From an uncultured Bacteroidales bacterium (GTDB lineage Bacteria; Bacteroidota; Bacteroidia; Bacteroidales; UBA932), in the NCBI GenBank assembly GCA_937898205.1, contig CALEJC010000121.1, positions 1-14,949 on the forward strand: 14,949 bases of DNA, given 5' to 3'. A program made the translations under genes and the position numbers. The notes under the pieces are model-generated. The model was not told where the DNA came from. It saw only the letters and a program-made list of their open reading frames with translations, and ran no database searches. Below, piece after piece: positions 1-7,573 of the stretch. The first letter of the stretch is position 1. The number at the start of each line of letters is the position of its first letter.

Positions 1-2
1 TG

Positions 3-956
3 ATGGGACGCACAAGAGAGTCCAAAGCGGACTATGAGATTGCACAGCAGAAGATCAGGGAATACCGCGACAAGAGTGCTGACGGCTCATTTGCCGACAC
101 TACCAAGAAATATAGCTCTTTGCTCACACTTGACGGCGAATTTTCCAAAAAGGACTTCGACAACGAGCTTCTGCAGCATCGAGACATAGACATCCAGCTC
201 AAGCCTCTTTATAAGTTTGGACTGACAGCCACAAGAGAAAACCGCAGCGTAGCACTCTCCAACCGCTATGAAAACGCATTGATAGACAGGTTTATCGACT
301 CTTCTCCGGCGCCGATAACCATCAGCAATCAAAGCACAAGCGGCAATTCAGACCACATCTTTACCTACAGGGCACAAGAATACTTTGCAAAGGGTCTTCA
401 AGATCTGCAGAACAAGCAGTTCAATTCAGCTCTCAACTGGTTTGACAAAGCTGTCGAGAGCGCAGAAAACGAAGTTGAGAGGGATAAATATGCAGCCTAC
501 TACAGGGCCTTCTATCTCATGAACAGAGCTGTGCTCAAGGCAGAGATGATCGACTTCATCGCATCCCTTGAAGGCAATGTCCAGACCCTGTCAATGGACA
601 CCGAAGGTGCGACTAGAGCCAGAGTGAGTGACAGAGTGGCCAGATCTTATGACTACTCTGAAGCGATCAAAGATATCGAAGAAGCGCTTACTATCCTTCC
701 TGACGTCCCTTATCTCTACTACGACTTAGCCAACCTGCAATGTCTCTCATCACAGATGGTACAGGCCATAGAAAACTACGACATGGCCATCAAGCTCTAT
801 CCTCAGATGGGTGATGCCTACTTCAATCGTGGTCTAGTACTGATCTATCTCAAAGACAACGAGAAGGGTTGTATCGACCTCTCCCGAGCCGGCGAGCTGG
901 GTGTTGCAGACGCATATAGTGTAATCTCCAAATATTGCGAGGATGAAGGACTATAG
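3..956 (+). CDS. TPR protein, C-terminal part (5' end outside window)
   Basis: Encodes the last 317 or so residues of a tetratricopeptide-repeat protein; no enzymatic motif is visible. TPR-like helical pairs are seen at about residues 125-158 (YFAKGLQDLQNKQFNSALNW), 215-235, 237-267 (YYDLANLQ, then AIENYDMAIKLYP) and 270-300 (AYFNRGLVLIYLKDNEKGC). Residues 30-95 form a non-TPR linker with KPLYKFGL, of a kind I associate with large (about 650-residue) Bacteroidales TPR proteins that carry a signal peptide and more repeats at the N-terminus. The frame is open to the window edge and the first Met has no signal peptide, so the gene is probably truncated by the window rather than starting at base 3. 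Its end overlaps the next gene by 14 bases, suggesting co-transcription. The likely role is a protein-interaction scaffold in the periplasm or at the membrane; the partner is unknown. Confidence 0.8.
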   Translation: MGRTRESKADYEIAQQKIREYRDKSADGSFADTTKKYSSLLTLDGEFSKKDFDNELLQHRDIDIQLKPLYKFGLTATRENRSVALSNRYENALIDRFIDSSPAPITISNQSTSGNSDHIFTYRAQEYFAKGLQDLQNKQFNSALNWFDKAVESAENEVERDKYAAYYRAFYLMNRAVLKAEMIDFIASLEGNVQTLSMDTEGATRARVSDRVARSYDYSEAIKDIEEALTILPDVPYLYYDLANLQCLSSQMVQAIENYDMAIKLYPQMGDAYFNRGLVLIYLKDNEKGCIDLSRAGELGVADAYSVISKYCEDEGL

Positions 957-1746
957 GTTTAAATCATTCTCTTCAGGCAGTTGCGGCAACTGCTACTACC
1001 TCGGCATCTTCTCCGAAGAGGGAGAGTGTGAGTGTGGCGTGCTCATCGACGCAGGCGTGAGTCCTAGAAGACTCAAGAAAGAGCTTGCCGCAGAGGGACT
1101 TGACTACACATGCTTTGATGATATCCTCATCACTCACGACCACCTTGATCACATCCGCTCGCTGGGATCATACTGCAAACATCTGCAGAAAAGAGTATGG
1201 ACAACTGACGTCCTTGCGGCACGTCTGAAAAGACATTTTGTGACAGGAGAGTACTTTGCGCCTGTATCCCACGTCCTTGACGAGTCATGGACAGAGATTG
1301 TCCCCGATCGCATTAAAGTCAGATATTTCATTGTCCCTCACGATGCTACCCAGACTGTGGGTTATGCTATCGTGCTTGACAACTATAAGTTTGTGATAAT
1401 GACCGACATCGGCCGCATGACAAGTCAGGCTCTTAGCTTTGCCGCGGGGGCAGACACAGTGGTCATCGAGTCCAACTACGACCTTGAGATGCTTCGCAAA
1501 GGCCCATATCCAAAAGAGCTCCAGGACCGCATCTGCGAAGGTCATGGTCACCTCTCCAACCACCAATGTGCCGAAGCCGTCAAGCAGTTCAGGCATGAGA
1601 AGCTCAGAAACGTCTTCCTCTGTCACCTGAGCGAGCACAACAACACCCCGCAGAAGGCGTTTAACACCACAAGGCCACATCTTGACCCTGCCACCAGGCT
1701 TGTAACACTTCCACGTCAAACGGCCTCCCCTCTCTTTAATTTGTAG
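943..1746 (+). CDS. MBL-fold metallo-hydrolase, YycJ/WalJ-like
   Basis: A 267-residue single-domain metallo-beta-lactamase-fold hydrolase, normal length for the YycJ group. It opens with the group's SSGSCGN motif (residues 9-16). The metal-binding HxHxDH motif is intact as THDHLDH (H65, H67, D69, H70). Further probable ligands are H133 (VPHDAT), D155 (MTDIG) and H228 (CHLSEHN), so both metal sites look complete. GHGHLSN (200-206) is also characteristic of the group. There is no signal peptide, so it is cytoplasmic. Family members are thought to be nucleases (a Bacillus homologue has been linked to 5'-3' exonuclease activity in DNA repair); the substrate here is unproven. The ATG at 943 follows GCGAGG, a modest ribosome-binding site, inside the preceding TPR gene. 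The next gene begins two bases after its stop, so it sits within the same transcription unit. Confidence 0.88.
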   Translation: MKDYRFKSFSSGSCGNCYYLGIFSEEGECECGVLIDAGVSPRRLKKELAAEGLDYTCFDDILITHDHLDHIRSLGSYCKHLQKRVWTTDVLAARLKRHFVTGEYFAPVSHVLDESWTEIVPDRIKVRYFIVPHDATQTVGYAIVLDNYKFVIMTDIGRMTSQALSFAAGADTVVIESNYDLEMLRKGPYPKELQDRICEGHGHLSNHQCAEAVKQFRHEKLRNVFLCHLSEHNNTPQKAFNTTRPHLDPATRLVTLPRQTASPLFNL

Positions 1747-1748
1747 CT

Positions 1749-3578
1749 ATGAAACAGTTTTGGAAGATACTCAAAAGATATGTCAAGCCATATAGAGGCT
1801 ATGTCGGCGGCTCTGTCATCATGAACATCCTGTCGGCCGTCTTCAATGTGGTTTCTTTTTCTTTGCTGATACCTATACTTCAGATACTCTTCAACGTGGG
1901 CGAGCAGACCTACGAGTTCATCCCTTGGCACAAAGGCATGGATTTCAACGAAATCACCAACAACGCCTACTTCTATGTCGCTCAATGGATGGAAACCATG
2001 GGAGCCAACAAGGTGCTTCTGCTCCTCTGTCTTGTGTTCTGTTTTATCGTGCTGATCAAGACATCCTGCTACTTCGGAGCGGCAGCGGTGATGGTGCCTA
2101 TCCGCACTGGAGTCGTCAAGGATATGCGCATGCAGATCTACAACAAGATACTTGCACTTCCGATCGGTTTCTTCAGTCAGGAAAGAAAAGGAGATATCAT
2201 TGCTCGCATCAGTGGCGACGTGCAGGAGGTTGAGATCTCCATCACCAGCACCATCGAGATGCTGATCAAGAACCCTATCCTCATCGTCATCTATATGACT
2301 GTGCTCTTTACCATGTCATGGGAGCTCACGGTCTTTACCATAGTTTTTGCGCCGATCATGATTGCCATAATGAGCTCTATCGGCCGCAAGCTCAAGGCAA
2401 GGTCGATCGAAGCACAGCAGTATTGGAGCGACACGATGAGTCAGGTAGAGGAAACCCTCAGCGGCTTGCGCATCATCAAGGCCTTCCTTGCAGAGAAAAA
2501 GATGACTGCCCGCTTTGAAGGCGTCACAGGCAGGATGCGCGACAAAAACAGTCAGGTCGCCACAAGACAGGCTATGGCTCACCCTGTGAGCGAATGTCTT
2601 GGCTCTGCAATGATTGCTATCGTGCTCTGGTTTGGCGGAACACTCATCCTCGGAGACAATAAGGTCATCGATGCTCCAAGCTTCATTGCCTACATGGCCA
2701 TCCTCTATAGCGTCATACAGCCGATCAAAGACCTGTCAAAGGCCGCCTACGGCATCCCTAAGGGACTCGCTTCGATGGAGAGAATAGATGTGATCCTTGA
2801 AGCAGAAAACAGCATCAAAGAGCCTCAGACCCCTAAGGATCTCACAGAGTTTAAGGATTGTATCCGCTTTAAAGACGTATCCTTCAGCTATGAAGACGGA
2901 CGCGAAGTGCTCCAGGACATCAACCTGACCATCCCTAAAGGCAAGAACATCGCCATCGTGGGCGCAAGCGGCGCCGGCAAATCCACCCTTGTAGACCTGA
3001 TTCCGAGGTTCTATGACCCATCATCCGGCACAATCAGCCTTGACGGGACCGACCTCAAAGACTTCAGGACCAAAGACCTTAGAAGCCTGATCGGCAACGT
3101 CAACCAGGACCCTATCCTCTTTAACGACACAATTTTCAACAACATAGCATTTGGAGTGGAAGGCGCGACGATGGAGCAAGTCATCGCTGCGGCCAAAATT
3201 GCCAACGCTCATGATTTCATCATGGAAAAGGAAGAAGGCTACAACACCAATATCGGAGATAGAGGCGTCAAGCTTTCCGGAGGTCAAAGACAACGTCTCA
3301 GCATCGCAAGAGCCATCCTCAAAAACCCTCCTATCCTGATTCTTGATGAAGCGACCGCATCACTCGACACAGAATCAGAGCGCATGGTTCAGGACGCTCT
3401 TGATTACTTGATGACCAACCGCACTACAATCTCTATCGCACACCGCTTGAGCACCATCAAGAAATCCGACGAGATCATTGTGATGGATGGCGGCAGGATT
3501 GTAGAAAGCGGCACACACGACCAACTCATCGCCAAGAACGGCTATTACACCAAGCTTTATGAAATGCAGGCCCTTTAA
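1749..3578 (+). CDS. ABC exporter half-transporter, MsbA-like
   Basis: A 609-residue fused permease-ATPase, the normal size for an exporter half-transporter that acts as a homodimer in the inner membrane. Hydrophobic segments at about residues 20-50, 87-116, 175-212 and 283-325 fit six membrane helices. The ATPase domain has every motif: Walker A GASGAGKST (405-413), Q-loop Q453, signature LSGGQ (509-513), Walker B ILILDE with catalytic E534, D-loop SLD (538-540) and H-loop H565. It should therefore hydrolyse ATP. The closest familiar type is MsbA (lipid A-core flipping), but the subfamily also includes exporters of other lipids, peptides and drugs, so the substrate is not settled. Its start is two bases after the stop of the hydrolase gene and its 3' end overlaps the VanZ-like gene by 20 bases, so the three are probably translated from one mRNA. 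Confidence 0.9.
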   Translation: MKQFWKILKRYVKPYRGYVGGSVIMNILSAVFNVVSFSLLIPILQILFNVGEQTYEFIPWHKGMDFNEITNNAYFYVAQWMETMGANKVLLLLCLVFCFIVLIKTSCYFGAAAVMVPIRTGVVKDMRMQIYNKILALPIGFFSQERKGDIIARISGDVQEVEISITSTIEMLIKNPILIVIYMTVLFTMSWELTVFTIVFAPIMIAIMSSIGRKLKARSIEAQQYWSDTMSQVEETLSGLRIIKAFLAEKKMTARFEGVTGRMRDKNSQVATRQAMAHPVSECLGSAMIAIVLWFGGTLILGDNKVIDAPSFIAYMAILYSVIQPIKDLSKAAYGIPKGLASMERIDVILEAENSIKEPQTPKDLTEFKDCIRFKDVSFSYEDGREVLQDINLTIPKGKNIAIVGASGAGKSTLVDLIPRFYDPSSGTISLDGTDLKDFRTKDLRSLIGNVNQDPILFNDTIFNNIAFGVEGATMEQVIAAAKIANAHDFIMEKEEGYNTNIGDRGVKLSGGQRQRLSIARAILKNPPILILDEATASLDTESERMVQDALDYLMTNRTTISIAHRLSTIKKSDEIIVMDGGRIVESGTHDQLIAKNGYYTKLYEMQAL

Positions 3579-3996
3579 ATCAAAGGAAGCCAGTGCCCGA
3601 GCACTCGTATTCCGTCTCCTGCTGCTCGTCTACATCGTAGCAGTAGCATACCTGTGCTTTGCCAACTTTGACAAGACGCCTGATATTCAGAAATTTATAT
3701 TCGGGATTCCGACAGACAAACTCGTGCATTTCTGCATGTTCTTCCCATTCCCGATCATCTTTTTCTTTGCTTCAGACAAGCGCAGCTCAAGCATGATAAA
3801 AGCCCTGTCAAGCTTTGTCCTCGCCTGCTCTTATGGATGTATCTTTGCCGGAATCACAGAAATAGTACAAGCGATGCTTCCATATCGCACAGAAGATCTG
3901 GCCGACTTCGGCGCAGATTGCCTTGCGATCTGCTCGTCGGCACTCTTTACCTACATAGCTGACATCTATACTGTCGTCAAAAACAAAAAGAAATGA
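3559..3996 (+). CDS. VanZ-like family membrane protein
   Basis: A 145-residue integral membrane protein with about four hydrophobic helices (residues 14-34, 55-71, 80-103 and 115-137) and a basic C-terminus. The conserved polar pattern of VanZ-like proteins is present: DKLVH (D53, K54, H57), then ExxQ (E101, Q104) followed by R110, D113, D116 and D120 in a segment reading YRTEDLADFGAD. VanZ confers low-level teicoplanin resistance, but most family members are uncharacterised and a resistance role should not be assumed. The start lies 20 bases inside the ABC gene, and its stop overlaps the next start as ATGA, implying translational coupling both ways. Its place between an exporter and a wall amidase suggests an envelope function (inference). 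Confidence 0.82.
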   Translation: MKCRPFKSKEASARALVFRLLLLVYIVAVAYLCFANFDKTPDIQKFIFGIPTDKLVHFCMFFPFPIIFFFASDKRSSSMIKALSSFVLACSYGCIFAGITEIVQAMLPYRTEDLADFGADCLAICSSALFTYIADIYTVVKNKKK

Positions 3997-6854
3997 AACA
4001 TCTGAAGGCCCTCATACTCACATTTTTCATATTGTGTGCAAGCACAAGTCTTTATGCTGCCCCTCGCTCCAAGGACTTTCAGCCATTATGTGATTCTCTA
4101 CGAGTATGGATGTTTCAAAGGATGGGCGTAGACCAGGAACTGTCTGTAACGAGAGTAAGGACAAATGGCAAGACATTAAATCTATATTTCTCCAGCGATC
4201 TGTCATTTTATCCATGGAGAGAAAAGGATGTCGATTGGTTTAAATCCACGCTGCTGCAGGAGTGGGACTCTGTGGCAAGCGGCTACCAGCTCGGAAGCAT
4301 TTATACCAACAGGTATGAGCTCTCTCAGCTTGTTGTGCCGGAGATCGACAACACCGGAGAGCCTTCTCGAGACTACCCCAGACGCATCGATGACCCTCGC
4401 ACGGACAACATACCTCTCGTCACCCGACTTCAGAGCAGGCACTATCCGCTGGGGCTGCAAGGACGCCACATAGCCCTATGGCAGAGCCATGGACGGTATT
4501 TCAATGAAGATCAAGGTATCTGGATGTGGCAAAGAGCGACCCTGCACCGCACGGTAGAGGACATGTTTACTCAAAGTTTTGTCCTTCCCTACCTCATTCC
4601 GATGCTCGAAAATGCCGGAGCCTACACAATGACGCCAAGAGAGAGGGATCTTCAGGTCAGAGAAATCATCACAGACAATGACCCTGCCTTCAGCGGCCAT
4701 AGAGACGGACTGATCCGCCGGGAAGGAAGCTATAGCGAGAGCGGAGCATGGGAAAGCATCCCTGAAGGATTTGCAGACTTCAAACGCCAATACACATTTG
4801 AGGACCTGCCATTTAGCGCCGGCACTGCACGCACAGCGCAATGTAGCGCGCAAGCGAGTGCCACAGCCACTTGGACACCGACAATTGAAGAGCGCGGCAG
4901 ATATGCCGTCTACGTTTCATATAAGACTCTGGAAAACAGCAGCGAAGCCGCTCAGTACAAGGTCTACCATATGGGTGGCGTGAGCCATTTCAGCGTCAAC
5001 CAGAAGCGCGGTGGCGGAACCTGGATCTACCTTGGCACATTTGAGTTTGACAAAGGCACAGAAGGTCGCGTAACCCTCAGCAATATGGGCGCCGAAGGCG
5101 AATGTGTCTGCGCAGATGCCGTCAAGATCGGCGGAGGTATGGGCAAGCTGGAACGCGGTGGCAGCACATCCGGAGTTGCCAGCTCAATGGAAGGCGCCCA
5201 CTACTGGATGCAATGGGCAGGTGCGAGCGAAGACATCACCCGCAACTGGGAGACAGACTACACCAACGACTTTGCAGCAAGAGGACGCTGGACAACCATG
5301 ATGAAAGAGCAGAAAAACATCCCGTTTGACCTTTCATTTGCTTTCCATTCTGATGCAGGTGTGACTCAGAAAGACAGCACAGTGGGCACTCTTGCCATCT
5401 ACACTCTGAGAAACGATGGAGAGCGAGAGTTTGAAGACGGACGCGACCGCATCATCAGCCGCCTATACACCGACTACGTCCAGACTCAGGTGGTAGACGA
5501 CATCAGAAGCGACTTCAACCCTCTATGGAACCGCAGGGGTCTATGGGACAAGAGTTACTCCGAGAGCCGCACGACAGGTGTCCCTGGGATGATTCTTGAA
5601 CTCCTCAGCCACCAGAATTTTGAGGACATGAAATATGGTCTCGATCCTGCATTCAGGTTTACCGTGAGTCGAGCAGTCTACAAAGGTATACTCAAGACTC
5701 TCAGCGAGTTCTACGGATGCAGCTACCAAGTCCAGCCTCTCCCGGTACATGCGTTTTCAAGCATCATAGAAGGCAGTCAGATCAAGTTGTCCTGGGAGCC
5801 TACCGACGACCCTAAGGAACCGACTGCCACAAGTGACGGATATATAGTCTACACCAAGATTGACGACGGGTCCTTTGATCAAGGTATTGAGGTCAGAAAC
5901 AATCATTTTGAGCTGGATTACACTCCGGGACATATCTATAGTTTCAAAGTCGAAGCCTACAACGATGGAGGCAAGAGTTTCCCTTCTGAAATCCTCTCAG
6001 TGGGTGTCCCTCAAGGAGCAGATGCAAGCAAAGCCGTGCTCATAGTCAACAATTTCAATAGAGTAGGACCGCCGGCATGGATTGACGGAGATCAATATGC
6101 GGGCTTTGAGAGCCGTGAAGACAGCGGAGTGCCATATCTTAGCGAAATCGCTTATATCGGAGACAATTACGAATTCCGCAGAGACCGCCAATACATTGAC
6201 GACCATTATCCCGGCTTCGGCGCGAGCTATGACAATCACGCCGGTGAGATCATTGCCGGCAACAGCTTCGACTACCCCGCCACACACGGAAAGGCATTAT
6301 TTGCTTTGGGCAGGGCTTTCTATTCGTCTTCAAGCGAAGCCTTCTGCAACATGGAAGTTCAAGCGGAAGTGCTTGACCTGATCTGCGGCAAGCAAGGCAG
6401 GTCGCAGAATATGGGCGCCCGCGATTATGCCGTGTTCCCCGATCAGATGCGCAGCGCATTGGATAGATTTGCCCGCGCGGGCGGAAACATCATCATCAGC
6501 GGAGCCAACATCGCTTCCGACTGCACCGAAGCGGAGGCTGCATTTGCCTCAAGCCTGTTTGGCTACAAGCTTGCCAACTCATACGGCACTTCCAGCGGCC
6601 GCATCGGAGATATGGACTTTGCGCAGAAACCCAATTCCATGGTCTACTGCGTGGAGCACCCTGACGGCCTGAATCCTGCAAGCAAATCAGCAAGCATCTG
6701 GCTTCGCTATCCGGGATCGGCATTCGGCGCAGCGATCACACACAACGGCTACTATTCAAAAACAGTCTCAATCGGAGTGCCGATCGAGACCATCTTAAGT
6801 CCTGAAGACCGGATTGAAGTCTTCAGATATGCATTGGAGTTTTTTGAGCGCTAG
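3993..6854 (+). CDS. Secreted amidase-like protein with golvesin-like insert, FN3 and GATase-like C-terminal domain
   Basis: A 953-residue exported protein. Residues 1-23 are a signal peptide (KHLK, hydrophobic core, cleavage near YAA-PR). Four residues match the zinc and catalytic pattern of Amidase_3 (N-acetylmuramoyl-L-alanine amidases): H166 in WQSHGR, E189 in TVEDMF, H452 in FAFHSDAG and E536 in MILELLSH, with the usual L...G....PRERD strand after E189 (residues 201-219). Between E189 and H452, at about 268-382, lies a beta-rich module ending in VNQKRGGGTWIYLG and CADAVKIG, typical of the golvesin C-terminal/xanthan-lyase carbohydrate-binding-like family. About 590-672 reads as a fibronectin type III domain (IKLSW, SDGYIVYT, YSFKVEAYNDGG). 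Residues 679-953 look like a glutamine-amidotransferase-like or flavodoxin-like domain (KAVLIVNNFNR, GGNIIISGA) of unknown role. Homologues are often named xanthan lyase because of the middle module; I read the enzyme as a wall amidase or related hydrolase. It starts by ATGA overlap with the VanZ-like gene. Confidence 0.78.
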   Translation: MKHLKALILTFFILCASTSLYAAPRSKDFQPLCDSLRVWMFQRMGVDQELSVTRVRTNGKTLNLYFSSDLSFYPWREKDVDWFKSTLLQEWDSVASGYQLGSIYTNRYELSQLVVPEIDNTGEPSRDYPRRIDDPRTDNIPLVTRLQSRHYPLGLQGRHIALWQSHGRYFNEDQGIWMWQRATLHRTVEDMFTQSFVLPYLIPMLENAGAYTMTPRERDLQVREIITDNDPAFSGHRDGLIRREGSYSESGAWESIPEGFADFKRQYTFEDLPFSAGTARTAQCSAQASATATWTPTIEERGRYAVYVSYKTLENSSEAAQYKVYHMGGVSHFSVNQKRGGGTWIYLGTFEFDKGTEGRVTLSNMGAEGECVCADAVKIGGGMGKLERGGSTSGVASSMEGAHYWMQWAGASEDITRNWETDYTNDFAARGRWTTMMKEQKNIPFDLSFAFHSDAGVTQKDSTVGTLAIYTLRNDGEREFEDGRDRIISRLYTDYVQTQVVDDIRSDFNPLWNRRGLWDKSYSESRTTGVPGMILELLSHQNFEDMKYGLDPAFRFTVSRAVYKGILKTLSEFYGCSYQVQPLPVHAFSSIIEGSQIKLSWEPTDDPKEPTATSDGYIVYTKIDDGSFDQGIEVRNNHFELDYTPGHIYSFKVEAYNDGGKSFPSEILSVGVPQGADASKAVLIVNNFNRVGPPAWIDGDQYAGFESREDSGVPYLSEIAYIGDNYEFRRDRQYIDDHYPGFGASYDNHAGEIIAGNSFDYPATHGKALFALGRAFYSSSSEAFCNMEVQAEVLDLICGKQGRSQNMGARDYAVFPDQMRSALDRFARAGGNIIISGANIASDCTEAEAAFASSLFGYKLANSYGTSSGRIGDMDFAQKPNSMVYCVEHPDGLNPASKSASIWLRYPGSAFGAAITHNGYYSKTVSIGVPIETILSPEDRIEVFRYALEFFER

Positions 6855-7573
6855 TCCTGCCAGCTTTGAGCTTCCGCAAGCTTCTCCACAGAACCTATAT
6901 CGATCATCTTGAGGTCAGGGCAATATGCTGCTTTGATTTTATGCGTCGCAGCTATGCTCAGGTAGAAATCCACGATAGAGAAGGCTTCAGGCCAGTCTTG
7001 CATCAATGGGAACACCTCATCGGAAATAATATGGATGCCGCAAAATGAGAGTCTACGATACTTTGATGGATCAAAATCCTTGTGCGGACTCTTTACTTCG
7101 CCTGTGCGCACATTAGTCCATCCCACAAGACACATATCATCATCAAAAAGCAGATACCTGTCTGCCTGAGCATCAGTAACCAGCAAGGTAGCCATGGCAT
7201 CTTTGCTGTCCTGGGATTGAAACCACGAGATATCCACATCACTGAGGATGTCAGCATTATGGACTATGAATCTATCTCCGGACAGCAAGCTCTGTGCTCT
7301 TTTGATGCCGCCTCCTGTCTCCAGAGGGGCATCCTTCTCCCAAGATATATCGACATGGCAGCCAAACGAGTCATGGGTCTGCACAAATTCGATAATCTGC
7401 TCAGCGAAGTGATGAGCATTGATTACAAAATCGCTGATGCCTGCAGCTTTGAGTTTAAGAAGCACTCGCTCCAGCATGGGCACACCTCCAACCTTCACCA
7501 GAGCCTTGGGCATAGTGTCCGTGATAGGGCGAAGCCTGGTGCCCAGACCTGCAGCAAAAATGAGCGCTTTCAT
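6851..7573 (-). CDS. murU: MurU-like N-acetylmuramate-1-phosphate uridylyltransferase
   Basis: A 240-residue cytoplasmic sugar-1-phosphate nucleotidyltransferase of MurU length, without the hexapeptide-repeat domain of GlmU-type enzymes. The NTP-binding signature is intact at residues 7-25 (AAGLGTRLRP, then MPKAL with K23). ETGGGIK (85-91) and NADIL with metal ligand D108 follow, and the second metal ligand is D225 in IDIGS. By homology it would convert MurNAc-alpha-1-phosphate and UTP to UDP-MurNAc. The family motif alone also fits glucose-1-phosphate or mannose-1-phosphate transferases; the specific call rests on length and on the adjoining amgK-like kinase, the pairing known from Pseudomonas. 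It overlaps that kinase by four bases (ATGA). Its TAG stop is interlocked with the TAG of the opposing amidase gene through a shared CTAG. Confidence 0.8.
   Translation of the reverse strand: MKALIFAAGLGTRLRPITDTMPKALVKVGGVPMLERVLLKLKAAGISDFVINAHHFAEQIIEFVQTHDSFGCHVDISWEKDAPLETGGGIKRAQSLLSGDRFIVHNADILSDVDISWFQSQDSKDAMATLLVTDAQADRYLLFDDDMCLVGWTNVRTGEVKSPHKDFDPSKYRRLSFCGIHIISDEVFPLMQDWPEAFSIVDFYLSIAATHKIKAAYCPDLKMIDIGSVEKLAEAQSWQD

Noticed and set aside
1..5. TGATG as a stop-start junction, making base 3 the true start of the TPR gene
   Set aside because: The frame is open to the edge, the N-terminus lacks a signal peptide, and the first 95 residues look like the interior of a longer TPR protein. 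It cannot be excluded without upstream sequence.
3559..3996. VanZ-like gene as a glycopeptide resistance determinant
   Set aside because: No vanA/H/X-type genes are nearby and the family is widespread in bacteria without such resistance.
6869..6882. AGCTT-CCGC-AAGCT hairpin as a terminator between the amidase gene and murU
   Set aside because: Only five base pairs, within the murU coding sequence, and with no T-run on either strand.
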